A stretch of 64,000 nucleotides of DNA from Nitrospirales bacterium (GTDB taxonomy: Bacteria > Nitrospirota > Nitrospiria > Nitrospirales > UBA8639): NCBI GenBank assembly GCA_022828225.1, contig JAJEJG010000005.1, positions 186,001 to 250,000 of the forward strand, read 5' to 3'. Below the pieces are notes generated by a model. It was not told where the DNA came from, searched no databases, and saw only the letters and a program-made list of their open reading frames with translations. Made by a program: the position numbers and the translations under genes. How positions within the stretch are numbered: position 1 is the first letter of the stretch; every line of letters begins with the position of its first letter. Below are positions 1 to 8,452 of the stretch, in pieces.

Positions 1-85
1 CATAGAGGTAAGTCGTCTCAGCATGAGTCGGGTCCTGGATGCAGAAACGAAACTCCATTCACCTATCCTCAGATACCAGTCATAG

Positions 86-1015
86 CTATAGAGCAGGCTC
101 TAACCGACCTTCTTCCTCATGGAGACAAATGTCATGGGTGATATGCTCTATTCCAGCCATCAGATCACTATAGCCTTTAACCTTCGGCCCTTTGGTCTTT
201 GTTAGCGCTGGCTTTGCAAAAATCAACACATACTCGTGAACATTTTTAAACAGGAAATTTGGTGGATAAGGATAACTTCCAAATATCGGGCGCTGTGCGC
301 CATACGAACCCCACTTACCTCCAGACCTATCCTTCGACCAGATGATCTCGTTGACCATCACAAACCCAATGTCGCGCAACAGAACTGCAAAATCAGTTAC
401 CAAAGGGAACGTCAAAAGGCCGTGATCCGTGTGCTGATTAACATTCGCCGTAACAACACAAATCTTTCGGCCAGGCATCAAAACCCGGAAACATTCTTGG
501 AAAACGGGGCGTATGTTTTTGAGAAAAGACACGTAACTTTCGATCTTTCCAAGATTGCTGCTTGATCTGCCATAGTTTGCCTTATTCCAATATGGTGGGC
601 TCGTAACGATAAGGCCGATGCTGTCATTCTTTATGAAGCTTAAATCCCGACTGTCTCCGTGAACTGCTTCAAGTGCCTGAAATGCGTCGTCATGCCCGTT
701 ATGCAATTTATGACACTCTTTTTTTATCGTGTTTACGTAAGTTGCCTTCTGATCCACACAGACAGCACGCCGACCAATTGGGATGACTGCCCGTGCAGTC
801 GTTCCTGTACCAGCAAACGGATCAAGAACCGTCTCACTATAAAAGCTGAACATCTTTGCCAGTCGGCGAGGAATTTCCTCAGGAAAAACCGCCGGGTGAT
901 CATCCCTGCCCGTATTCGCAATCGTCCATACCGTTTTTGTGTATTCTCTCCATTCGTCCTTGGTTAACTTACTTCTCTCTTTGACCTCTTGACTGATACG
1001 TTTCGTCATTGACAT
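86..1015 (-). CDS. DNA methyltransferase (N4-cytosine/N6-adenine family)
   Basis: 309-residue SAM-dependent DNA methylase. The SAM-binding motif DPFAGTGTT lies near residue 64, and the catalytic TSPPYW motif near residue 138 follows it. Motif I before motif IV with no long gap between them points to a gamma-like order, and an S/T-P-P-Y catalytic motif is typical of N4-cytosine enzymes; the modified base is inferred. The ATG overlaps the end of the upstream 719-residue methylase by 10 bp, so the two are very likely translated from one mRNA. The gene is lower in GC than most of the window. No restriction nuclease is visible; one could lie beyond the left edge. Confidence 0.85.
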   Translation of the reverse strand: MSMTKRISQEVKERSKLTKDEWREYTKTVWTIANTGRDDHPAVFPEEIPRRLAKMFSFYSETVLDPFAGTGTTARAVIPIGRRAVCVDQKATYVNTIKKECHKLHNGHDDAFQALEAVHGDSRDLSFIKNDSIGLIVTSPPYWNKANYGRSSSNLGKIESYVSFLKNIRPVFQECFRVLMPGRKICVVTANVNQHTDHGLLTFPLVTDFAVLLRDIGFVMVNEIIWSKDRSGGKWGSYGAQRPIFGSYPYPPNFLFKNVHEYVLIFAKPALTKTKGPKVKGYSDLMAGIEHITHDICLHEEEGRLEPAL

Positions 1016-3165
1016 TCACCTCTCTCTTCGGTGTTTATGCAATCGCCACCATAATCTCGAAGCCTAGCCGTTACTGTGTGCACAGTAAAATGCTGAAGTT
1101 CATCAACAAAATCACGCTTAATGCTGGCTACATCAACCAATACTTCATCCGCACATCGTCGCACATCGTCATGACCATTCGGCGGGTAAGCAAGGGAAGT
1201 CCGTCCTTTATTAAGACTTACAATCGGATTCCACCTTATGGCAGACCAAAGAGCCGCTCCGCTCTCATGCAGTCTGTCAGCCTCTCTAGTCTCAAAAACT
1301 TCCAGACCGAATGGAAACTTCGAGAGGAACCGCCTTGATACATGAAAACCGTCACCGTGAACGTGCCACCACCAATAGGCCAAATGACTTGTCAAAATGC
1401 TGAACACTATCAGTGCATCCTTTGACGACGCACACCTGATTACATGTAGCGGATGTTCAGAGAGTTTCGATCGCTCTTTCAACAGAATAGCGGGCGGCTG
1501 TAAAAATACGTTAAGGAAATTGTATGCTGTTGGCCCAACGAACACCATTCGATCACCAGCATTCAGCGCTTCACACAAATTAAGCCGTTCAACGCCCTGC
1601 ACCGCCTGTTCAAGGCAGCCCCATCTGACACTAAGCATTTGGAAGGCGGCTGCCTGACAGGCACCATCAATCTTCGGGATGCTTGCACATATATCTCCCT
1701 TAAACTCTGTGTGGCGGATATTGCTAAGCATCGCTGCACGACTATCACCCCGCCATTTCATCAAGGGACCGCTCGCGAGCACAGCTTCTGTGTTCGACCG
1801 ATCCCTCGACCAAGAAAGAATCGCATTCCTTGTTTTTACGTCTTCACCAAACAATGCATGTGGCTCTCTGTCAAAAAATGTAAATCGCCAATGGCCCGGC
1901 GTATCTTGAATAAGCTTCCGCGTGATCATAAACTGCGATCCGATGTTACACGCTAGGGAGATCGGCAATACGAGCGCTCCCGCACATTTTTCTCTATTGG
2001 CCAAGCGTGTCATCTGCTCAATGAAAGCAAGATAAATTTCAGCGTTCGTGTACGATTTAATGGCCAATGTTTTGAAGACCAGGCCGAGTTGTTCGAGGTC
2101 TGCATGTTCCCCCAAAGCCGCATAGGGAGGATTGCCGACAACCACCGTCGGCTCACTTTTCAGTTGTGGAAACAACCTTGATAAAGTTACACGTAGTCCG
2201 TTTTCTTCCTTCGTCTCATCACTCACGAGGTCTGCATTAACGGGATCGATTTGTAATGTGTTGATACATCTAAAATTCAACCTCAACCGTCGCCATACTT
2301 CAACCGGGCTCTCCTGTGATTCCGCTTCATCGACCAAAACATCGGACAACAGCACGAACGCAGACGCATCAAGTGGCCATGGATCAATATCAACACCAAA
2401 TAGGCATTCTGAGGCCAAGGAAATGGCACTCATCTCACAATGGCGCCGCCTTAGCTCTTTCAGTGCTGCTCTTAGGAAGACACCTGTTCCGCAGGCTGGA
2501 TCGAAAACCGTCGGAGCATTTTCATTCCGTCGTATAGAATCAAGACAATCCCTAACCATGTACTCGGCCACATCCGCCGGTGTATAGAACACCCCAATCG
2601 CACGCTTACGCATTCGCGCAGCACGGGTTGCCGGATTACGCCTTACACTCAACCGGCTTCCTGGGCCATGGGGATCAAATATGTACGGCAAAAGTTCGTG
2701 GTAGGCAGCAACGTCTACGTTTGTTTGCAAAATTCTTTCCGCGTGGCTAATTACTCGCAGGGATGCTAGGTCCGTCAGTTGCATGTCACGCTCTCGGCCC
2801 CAAAACCATTCCTCGGCATCCTTCAATGTACCAGTCGCAGGTACGGCTCTTGTTGCTACGCTGACGACCCAAATCGCGGCAATGACCCAGGCAGCCATTT
2901 CCGCCTCTGTCCGCACCAAGTCAGGCTTAGGTTGCAAGCGCGGCCAAGGGAATAGAGATTCAAGAAGTTCGTCGCAACCTCTTTTCTCAAGTGCGCCCGA
3001 CAAGATGTAGACAACCTCACGGATTGGCCCCCCGTACTTTTCCGCAACCGTCGTCAGTACATGGCCTCGTCGCGGAACATCACGACGAAATTGTTGTTCT
3101 TGTGATGCAGCGGGTGACGGACCCCTAATCTGATCTTTGTTTTTGCCTGGCAACGCTAGTGACAT
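1006..3165 (-). CDS. N6-adenine DNA methyltransferase, Eco57I/TaqI-like
   Basis: 719-residue protein with an N6-adenine methylase core: FYTPADVAEYMV near residue 193, the SAM motif DPACGTGVF near residue 222, and the catalytic NPPYAALG near residue 345. The C-terminal half (for example SHLAYWWW and a following K-F-P-F) resembles the target-recognition part of TaqI/Eco57I-like enzymes. The ~190 residues before the methylase core show no PD-(D/E)xK nuclease motif that I can recognise, so it may be modification-only. It overlaps the next methylase gene by 10 bp. The start is the first ATG; a shorter start is possible. GC is low relative to the rest of the window, suggesting horizontal transfer. 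Confidence 0.8.
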   Translation of the reverse strand: MSLALPGKNKDQIRGPSPAASQEQQFRRDVPRRGHVLTTVAEKYGGPIREVVYILSGALEKRGCDELLESLFPWPRLQPKPDLVRTEAEMAAWVIAAIWVVSVATRAVPATGTLKDAEEWFWGRERDMQLTDLASLRVISHAERILQTNVDVAAYHELLPYIFDPHGPGSRLSVRRNPATRAARMRKRAIGVFYTPADVAEYMVRDCLDSIRRNENAPTVFDPACGTGVFLRAALKELRRRHCEMSAISLASECLFGVDIDPWPLDASAFVLLSDVLVDEAESQESPVEVWRRLRLNFRCINTLQIDPVNADLVSDETKEENGLRVTLSRLFPQLKSEPTVVVGNPPYAALGEHADLEQLGLVFKTLAIKSYTNAEIYLAFIEQMTRLANREKCAGALVLPISLACNIGSQFMITRKLIQDTPGHWRFTFFDREPHALFGEDVKTRNAILSWSRDRSNTEAVLASGPLMKWRGDSRAAMLSNIRHTEFKGDICASIPKIDGACQAAAFQMLSVRWGCLEQAVQGVERLNLCEALNAGDRMVFVGPTAYNFLNVFLQPPAILLKERSKLSEHPLHVIRCASSKDALIVFSILTSHLAYWWWHVHGDGFHVSRRFLSKFPFGLEVFETREADRLHESGAALWSAIRWNPIVSLNKGRTSLAYPPNGHDDVRRCADEVLVDVASIKRDFVDELQHFTVHTVTARLRDYGGDCINTEERGECQ

Positions 3166-3461
3166 TTGACCTATCGCGCTTAGTGTCGGTCGGTTCAGGG
3201 ATCATATCACATTCACCTGAATTCATTACTTATGCTTGCAAGATCAGCATCTAAGTAATTCCCTTTCGCCCTCGTGGGGAACATGTACAGAGGCTGCCAT
3301 CCCTTTGTCTTCCATGCGAATGCTGGAATCCAGAAAGTCTCAAACCTTTGTATGGGCAGTAGCAAGTTGAGGCTTCAGGCTTTACCTCTCCCTCGTCCCC
3401 TCACCTCAACCCTCTCCCAAAGAGAGAAGGAGTAAAGGACGCCCTTGACCGGCGCCAAGCT
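3166..3461. other. Intergenic tract with decayed repeat
   Basis: No convincing gene. Positions about 3387-3430 carry a pyrimidine-rich tract of the short repeat also seen near 28005-28110, 43315-43345, 44165-44205 and 57265-57300. The shift from lower-GC to higher-GC sequence occurs around here. Confidence 0.5.
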
Positions 3462-3908
3462 TCAGGCAAAAACCAGATCCTTCAGCCTCAGCACGATACT
3501 GTGGCCTTTCATCTTTCGCAGCAAGGCCTCATCCGCCGTCACGCAGGGGAAGCCCAAAGTCTCGGCTAGGGCGACATAGACTGCGTCGTACCACGTGAGT
3601 TTGTAGGCCCACGCCACCGCATTAGTTTTCCGCAAAACCGGGGCCGTGTGGCGTTCGATATGCATCTCCAGGTCCCCGAGCGTCGCGAGCACATCGGCCA
3701 ATTCAGATTCCGTGCCCTTTCGACCGGCCTTGATGGCGTTCGGCACTTCCAGGACAAACAACTCCGGCACGATCAAGTGCGTGTTGCCGTCGATATGCCG
3801 TTGTCGCAGGGCTAGGGCAGCCTCGCGGTCTTCTTCCCGGTCGCGCACGAACCATTTCACTCCGACGGAGGCGTCCACCACATAGCCGGCATGATACGCG
3901 GCGATCAT
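3462..3908 (-). CDS. vapC: PIN-domain toxin VapC
   Basis: 148-residue PIN-domain ribonuclease. Acidic residues expected of the Mg2+ site are visible: D12 in VVDASV, the E of LFVLEVPNAI, the D of YDAVYVALAE and the D of VTADEALL. The ATG at 3908 was chosen over the longer frame opening at 3965 because it overlaps the antitoxin stop in an ATGA arrangement, the usual vapBC coupling. The partner is the ribbon-helix-helix protein immediately upstream. By family knowledge it would cleave a specific RNA when the antitoxin is degraded. Confidence 0.88.
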   Translation of the reverse strand: MIAAYHAGYVVDASVGVKWFVRDREEDREAALALRQRHIDGNTHLIVPELFVLEVPNAIKAGRKGTESELADVLATLGDLEMHIERHTAPVLRKTNAVAWAYKLTWYDAVYVALAETLGFPCVTADEALLRKMKGHSIVLRLKDLVFA

Positions 3909-4177
3909 GGGTTCCTCTCCGTTCGTTGGTCGCGAAACCGGCGGATGGTACCCACCCCGTCCCACTTACCGAACGTGTCGGCCAGCACATCCATCTTGGC
4001 AGCGGCGTTCTGCATTCGCTGCTTGCGTGCGAGAGCTTCCTGTTCCAAACGCTTCGTCTCCAGATACCGGCGTGCTGCCTTCTGAAGCCACGCACTGCGC
4101 GACAGACGTTCCTCTGTTGCCGCGTGATCCACCGTTTCCAGAATGTCGTCCGGCATCATCACGTTGATCCGAGCCAT
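3905..4177 (-). CDS. vapB: Ribbon-helix-helix antitoxin VapB
   Basis: 90-residue antitoxin. The N-terminal ~45 residues (MARINVMMPDD... then LSRSAWLQKAARRYLE) form a ribbon-helix-helix DNA-binding fold; the basic, charged C-terminal half is the probable toxin-binding arm. Its stop overlaps the vapC start by 4 nt. A strong promoter (TTGACA, 17-nt spacer, TACAAT) lies just upstream in AT-rich DNA, where autorepression by the VapBC complex would be expected. Confidence 0.85.
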   Translation of the reverse strand: MARINVMMPDDILETVDHAATEERLSRSAWLQKAARRYLETKRLEQEALARKQRMQNAAAKMDVLADTFGKWDGVGTIRRFRDQRTERNP

Positions 4178-4207
4178 GGCATCTCCCTTCCCAGCATAAT
4201 GACGCGC

Positions 4208-4236
4208 ATTGTAAGGTGTATATATATGTGTGTCAA
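4208..4236 (-). promoter_or_regulatory. Sigma-70 promoter of vapBC
   Basis: Read on the minus strand: a perfect -35 TTGACA (4236-4231), 17-nt spacer, -10 TACAAT (4213-4208), about 30 nt before the vapB ATG. The surrounding AT-rich sequence (4214-4262) contains TGTGTA/TACACA half-sites that could be operators. Confidence 0.6.
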
Positions 4237-4403
4237 TATGTGTAATTATATAATATTTCTACACACTAACGGCAAGGGTGTCTCTTGCAACGACTTCCTT
4301 CTCCCCCTTTTTCATTCTTGTATGTGTTCAGTAATTCGTTGACAATCTATTCCTTTTCCTTCCCCTGCTTTGCAAGCAGTAACCTGGCAAGGTACATTCA
4401 CTC

Positions 4404-5783
4404 TTGGCCATGAAACGGAAATCTTCAGCGCGGGCAAGTCGGCAGGCGTTTTTGCCTGGGTTGCGGGCGTCGGGGGTGCCGCTGGTGGCGGTGATTGGGC
4501 GGCCGAATGTGGGGAAGTCCACCTTGTTCAACCGGATTTTGGGGACTCGGAACGCCATTGTGGACGACCGGCCGGGGGTGACCCGAGACCGGATTTATGC
4601 CGAGTGCACTTATCAGGGGCGGCGTTTTCAGCTTGTGGATACGGGTGGGCTGGATCCTACTTCCGATGACGGCATGCTCGGGCTCATCCGCCGGCAATCG
4701 CAGGCCGCCCTCGCCTCGGCGGATATTCTGCTCGTGATCATGGACGGCCGGGCCGGGTTGACGCCGTTGGATCAGGAGATCGTGAACGGGTTGCACGGGG
4801 TGGAAAAACCTACGTTCTGGGTGGTCAATAAGATCGATACCCCGAAGTCGGAACTCCTGCTGGCGGATTTTTACCAGCTCGGGAAGGACATGCTGTTTCC
4901 CGTTTCCGCGGAACACGGCAACGGGGTGGATGAATTGCTCGAAGCCTTCCTGCATCTCCTGCCGGCGCATGACGAAGACCTGACGGAAACCGCCACGACA
5001 CGGGTGGCCGTGGTCGGGCGGCCCAACGTGGGCAAATCCACGCTAGTGAATACCATCCTGGGCGAAGAACGCGTCGTCGTCAGCGACGTGCCCGGTACCA
5101 CGCGAGACCCCATTGACACGCAACTGGAACGCGAGGGCCAATCATTTCTGTTGACGGACACCGCGGGGCTGAGGCGTCGCGGCCGCGTGGAGCCGGGAAT
5201 CGAAGGCTACAGCGTCGCCAGAACCATGAGGGCGTTGGGGCGGTCGGATATCGGCGTGCTGTTAATTGATGGAGTCGAGGGCGTCACGGACCAGGACACC
5301 AAGATCGCGGGCCTCATCCAACGGCAAGGCCGGGGCTGCGTCATGCTCGTCAACAAATGGGATCTGCGCCGGCGGCAACCCGACGCCAAGAAGCAATTTA
5401 CTCTGGAGTTGCAGCGACAGTTTCCCTTTTTCACCTTTGTGCCGGTGCTTTTCGGGTCGGCGCTTTCGCCCAGGACCGTGGATCAGGTGTTCAGCGCCGT
5501 GACCCGGGTCATGGATGCGTTCTCGTACCGGGTGCCGACCGGTCGCCTCAATCAATTCCTCCAAAAGGCGCTGACCGACAACCCCCTGACCGTGAAAAAA
5601 GGCAATCCGCCCAAATCGCTCTATATGACCCAGGTCGCCACCAAACCACCCACGTTCGCACTGTTCGCGGGCAAATCGGCGGTGGTTACCCCCGCGTACC
5701 TGCGTTACCTGGAAAATCAACTCCGGGCCATGTTCGGGTTCGAAGGCACGCCGTTGCGGATTATGATCCGCAAGAAATCGTGA
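4404..5783 (+). CDS. der: Ribosome assembly GTPase Der (EngA)
   Basis: 459-residue tandem GTPase needed for 50S subunit assembly. There are two G domains with GRPNVGKS P-loops near residues 32-39 and 208-215, each followed by DTGG/DTAG and NKID/NKWD. A C-terminal KH-like domain ends in IMIRKKS. Length is normal for the family. The frame opens with TTG at 4404; the ATG at 4410 is an alternative start two codons in. Element A begins 11 nt after the stop and may end the transcript. Confidence 0.95.
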   Translation: MAMKRKSSARASRQAFLPGLRASGVPLVAVIGRPNVGKSTLFNRILGTRNAIVDDRPGVTRDRIYAECTYQGRRFQLVDTGGLDPTSDDGMLGLIRRQSQAALASADILLVIMDGRAGLTPLDQEIVNGLHGVEKPTFWVVNKIDTPKSELLLADFYQLGKDMLFPVSAEHGNGVDELLEAFLHLLPAHDEDLTETATTRVAVVGRPNVGKSTLVNTILGEERVVVSDVPGTTRDPIDTQLEREGQSFLLTDTAGLRRRGRVEPGIEGYSVARTMRALGRSDIGVLLIDGVEGVTDQDTKIAGLIQRQGRGCVMLVNKWDLRRRQPDAKKQFTLELQRQFPFFTFVPVLFGSALSPRTVDQVFSAVTRVMDAFSYRVPTGRLNQFLQKALTDNPLTVKKGNPPKSLYMTQVATKPPTFALFAGKSAVVTPAYLRYLENQLRAMFGFEGTPLRIMIRKKS

Positions 5784-5794
5784 AGGGTGTGGGT

Positions 5795-5993
5795 GCGGGG
5801 TTTCGCCCCCGCGCGACGAGATCCTTTTGTTTCGGCAAAAGGACCCAAAACCATTGGCGCCCGGGCGTGGCCCTCCGGGTGCCTTTGCCCCAGTCCCGGT
5901 GGCTTGGGCTGCGGAACTCGCTTCGCTCAGACAGTCCTCGCCTCCACATAGAGTTTTCGGGACCGGGGCACAGCCACGCCCGAAGGCGCCGGG
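5795..5993 (+). repeat. Element A, copy 1
   Basis: ~200-bp dispersed element starting with a GCGGGG/CCCCGC hairpin, then CCTTTTG/CAAAAGG with a 6-nt loop, then a GGCGCCCGG/CCGGGTGCC stem, and ending in a GC-rich block. Near-identical to copies at 11781 and 34094. It starts 11 nt after the der stop and is in the same orientation as der. Confidence 0.85.
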
Positions 5994-6159
5994 AACGGGC
6001 ATTGGCATTTGCTGTCATGCCCGGCTCGATCGGGCATCCAGTGTCTTGGTGGTTGTTTTTTCTTCTTACAGAATAAAGACGCTGGATCCCTATAGATCGT
6101 CTGGATCCCCGATCAAGTCGGGGACAAGCGTCGAGGATGACAGATAAGGGGAAAAGACG

Positions 6160-6197
6160 CTCTACCTCCCCTGGCCCCTCCTTACAAAGGAGGGGAA
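6160..6197. repeat. Family B ~38-nt palindrome
   Basis: Palindromic repeat with core CTCCTTACAAAGGAGGGG. Other copies are at 21003-21040, 22467-22504, 33056-33092 (inverted), 33113-33151 and 45075-45114. Confidence 0.8.
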
Positions 6198-6256
6198 TAA
6201 AAGACACTGGATCCCCGATCGGGGTCGGGGATGACAAATAAGAAAGGGAGAGGGTT

Positions 6257-7615
6257 TTAGAGGGACGCTACGCGGGTGAAGTAGTCGACGAACGTGCGGA
6301 TTCCGCCCGAGGCCTGGCCCCAATCGAAGTTTTCATTCGGCGCGTGGTAGCCGTGTTCGGGCAGGCTCAATCCGCAGAAGAGGATCGGCACGTTCCATGC
6401 CCGTTCCATCAGTGAAATGGCGCCGATCGATCCCCCTTCCCGGACCAGTGACGGGTTCTTGCCGAACCCCGTGCGCACCGCCTGACGGAGCGCGTCGGCA
6501 TACGAACCCTGCGTCACGCCGCGGAACGGTTCGAGTTGCCCGTCGGGTTCGACGCAGATGTCGGGATTCAGTTTCTTGAGATGGGCCTTTAACCGGGAGA
6601 GGATCGTCGCGGGTTTCTGGTTCGGGACCAGCCGCATGCTCACCTTGAGTTCCCCGAAGGGAGGCACCACGGTTTTCACGCCGGGCCCCGAATACCCGCC
6701 CACCAACCCATGTACCTCGAACGTGGGAGAAGACCAGATCCGTTGAATCAACTCGGCACGGTTTGTTGTCCGGATCGATCGGAACCCGTAGGCCTTTTTG
6801 AAGCGGTCCACTTGGAAGCCGGACGAGAGAAATTGCTTCATTTCCGCGGCCGTGGGCGGGACCACGTCATCGTAAAACCCGGGAATCGTGACGCGGCCGG
6901 TGCGCGCGTCCACGCACGACTGCGCGGCTTCGCAGAGTTCGGCCAGCGGGTTTCTGGCCCCGCCGCCGGTCAACCCGGAATGCACGTCGGTGGTTCCCGT
7001 GCGCAGGGTCAACCGGGCGCCCAACAACCCGCGCAACCCCGTGGAAATCGCCGGGCGCTGGCGCGACACCCAAATGGTATCCGACACCAGGACCGAATCC
7101 GGACGCGGGACCGCCGCCCGTTGCTCCAGGGCATCCTGGAAATTCGGGCTGCCGATTTCTTCTTCCAGTTCCCAGAGAAACCGGATATTCAACCGCACGC
7201 CCTGCTCCACTGCATATCTGGCGGCCAGGAGCGCGGCCAGCGCCGGCCCTTTGTCATCGGTAGTGCCCCGGCCCCGATAGGTGTCCCCCTGTTTGCGAAA
7301 GACGAACGGGTCTTGTAGCCACTCCGGTTCCTGCGCGGGTTGCACGTCCAGATGATTGTAGATCGTCAACGTGGGATATTGCTTCCCCGCCTGCCAGCCT
7401 CCCGACACCACGGGATAACCCTTGGTCTTTACAATCTGCGCTCGGGCTCCGAAACTCCGCAGATACTGCGCCGCCACTGTGGCCATCCTGGCGATAGCCT
7501 TCCCGCGAAACGGATCGGCACTCACCGACGGAATCTCCACTGCCTCCCCGAGCATCTCCTCAAACTGCGGCCGAACCGACCGGATATAGGATTCCAGATG
7601 ACCGGGACGCTTCAT
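6257..7615 (-). CDS. M20 family metallopeptidase (dipeptidase-like)
   Basis: 452-residue cytosolic zinc peptidase/deacylase of the M20 family. Metal-site and catalytic residues are visible: H88 and D90 in NHLDVQP, the aspartates of GTTDDKGP near 119-122, the ELEEEIGS run near 149-156, and a late histidine in the EHGYHAPNE segment. A dimerisation domain insertion (about 190-310) starts near STGLRGL. Length is typical of dipeptidases of this family acting on di- or tripeptides; the substrate is not predictable. It is transcribed alone, convergent with der. Confidence 0.88.
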   Translation of the reverse strand: MKRPGHLESYIRSVRPQFEEMLGEAVEIPSVSADPFRGKAIARMATVAAQYLRSFGARAQIVKTKGYPVVSGGWQAGKQYPTLTIYNHLDVQPAQEPEWLQDPFVFRKQGDTYRGRGTTDDKGPALAALLAARYAVEQGVRLNIRFLWELEEEIGSPNFQDALEQRAAVPRPDSVLVSDTIWVSRQRPAISTGLRGLLGARLTLRTGTTDVHSGLTGGGARNPLAELCEAAQSCVDARTGRVTIPGFYDDVVPPTAAEMKQFLSSGFQVDRFKKAYGFRSIRTTNRAELIQRIWSSPTFEVHGLVGGYSGPGVKTVVPPFGELKVSMRLVPNQKPATILSRLKAHLKKLNPDICVEPDGQLEPFRGVTQGSYADALRQAVRTGFGKNPSLVREGGSIGAISLMERAWNVPILFCGLSLPEHGYHAPNENFDWGQASGGIRTFVDYFTRVASL

Positions 7616-7700
7616 GGACAGGCTTTTTCGTGGTGGCCGGGTCAGATACCCGTCTGAATGATGGTTGGATGGAAGACTGTTCCAGGCCGGAGGTTGAATC

Positions 7701-8012
7701 TCATGGCTGGCATTTCCGGTCTCTGCTCTTTAGCCACTTCCTGAGCGAAGACTGGCTTTCTCCGGATGGCTTTCCCCGCAGCAGACCTTCGACGCTGATG
7801 TCTTCGTCGATGTCTTCCCAATGAATGCCTTAGCCGCCGCCGATGATTTTCCAGTTGTCTCTCTCTTCCGGTGTCGCATGAGTGAGCCTGGGGTACCAGC
7901 CGACAGGAACCGAAATGGTTCGCCCGTCGTTCAATTCGACGCTCAGTGTATTTTCCGACACCTCGACGCCAGTGGCGCTCGACACCTTTATCTCAACTGT
8001 AGAAGTAGTCAT
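7701..8012 (-). pseudogene. DUF2442 protein, interrupted by an in-frame stop
   Basis: The frame starts at ATG 8012 (MTTSTVEIKVSS) and matches DUF2442 through GWYPRLTHATPEERDNW. It meets a TAA at 7832-7830, directly after IIGGG. The same frame then continues with GIHWEDIDEDISVEGLLRG and runs to a stop at 7703-7701, exactly the usual family C-terminus. One base change (GAA to TAA) would explain the break. Its start overlaps the end of the upstream DUF4160 remnant, the standard pairing of these families. Readthrough or a sequencing error cannot be excluded. Confidence 0.8.
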
Positions 8013-8218
8013 TCCACGCCTCGATGATTTCCGTTCGGTGTTCTTCAATCATTTCCGCAACGCGCGTAAGTTCAGACTGATGAAATCCGCCCCTTTTCTG
8101 CAGCCAGCCAAAATTTCGCAACGTGGTTGTCACGCTCGACGTGCACGTGTATGGGTTCGTCACCAGCGCCGGAGTAGAAGAAAAGCCGGTATGGCCCTTG
8201 CCTCAATATGGTCGGCAT
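7993..8218 (-). pseudogene. DUF4160 protein, frameshifted
   Basis: Begins at ATG 8218 with MPTILRQGPYRLFFYSG and continues through HVHVERDNHVAKFWL. After that the family sequence resumes in a different frame (GGFHQSELTRVAEMIEE, ending AWNDYFYS). Only 13 nt separate the two parts where the family normally has about 24, which fits an 11-nt deletion. Some 16 codons from the end the frame overlaps the DUF2442 start. With its partner also broken, the module is probably dead. No full-length reading frame exists here. Confidence 0.8.
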
Positions 8219-8452
8219 CTACAATCGCCTGATTGGCTTATTCTGTCAACTTGATCCGCCCCCGCTCTCATCGTCGCATGCGGTCTTTCAGTTTGACCTG
8301 CTCACCCTGGCCTCTCCCGATTTCCCGCGTATTGCGGAAAATCGGAGAGGGAAAAAACAAAAGGCAGAGACACTGGATCCCCGATCAGAGCCTGTCCTTG
8401 ACGTTTGTAATCGAGGATCGGGGATGACAGACTTTTTCTTTGTCAGCAATCT
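8219..8452. repeat. Intergenic family C repeat
   Basis: No gene seen. Positions about 8368-8432 hold a family C palindrome (two arms around GATCCCCGATC / GATCGGGGATGACAG) enlarged by a central insertion. Confidence 0.6.

Larger units (their letters stand above)
5784..6256. repeat. Intergenic repeat tract
   Basis: 473 bp without a gene. It holds element A (5795-5993), then decayed copies of the ~36-nt family C palindrome (about 6012-6148 and 6202-6238) and one family B palindrome (6160-6197). Long open frames crossing the tract are translations of repeats that recur elsewhere and are not treated as genes. Confidence 0.8.

Noticed and set aside
1-85. Start of a gene at ATG 3-1 on the minus strand
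   Set aside because: Only three bases of it would be in the window and no convincing ribosome site was seen, so it is not listed.
5761-6237. Small open frames in intergenic tracts (also 11753-12013, 34038-34470)
   Set aside because: They are translations of element A and families B and C; near-identical frames recur wherever the repeats occur.
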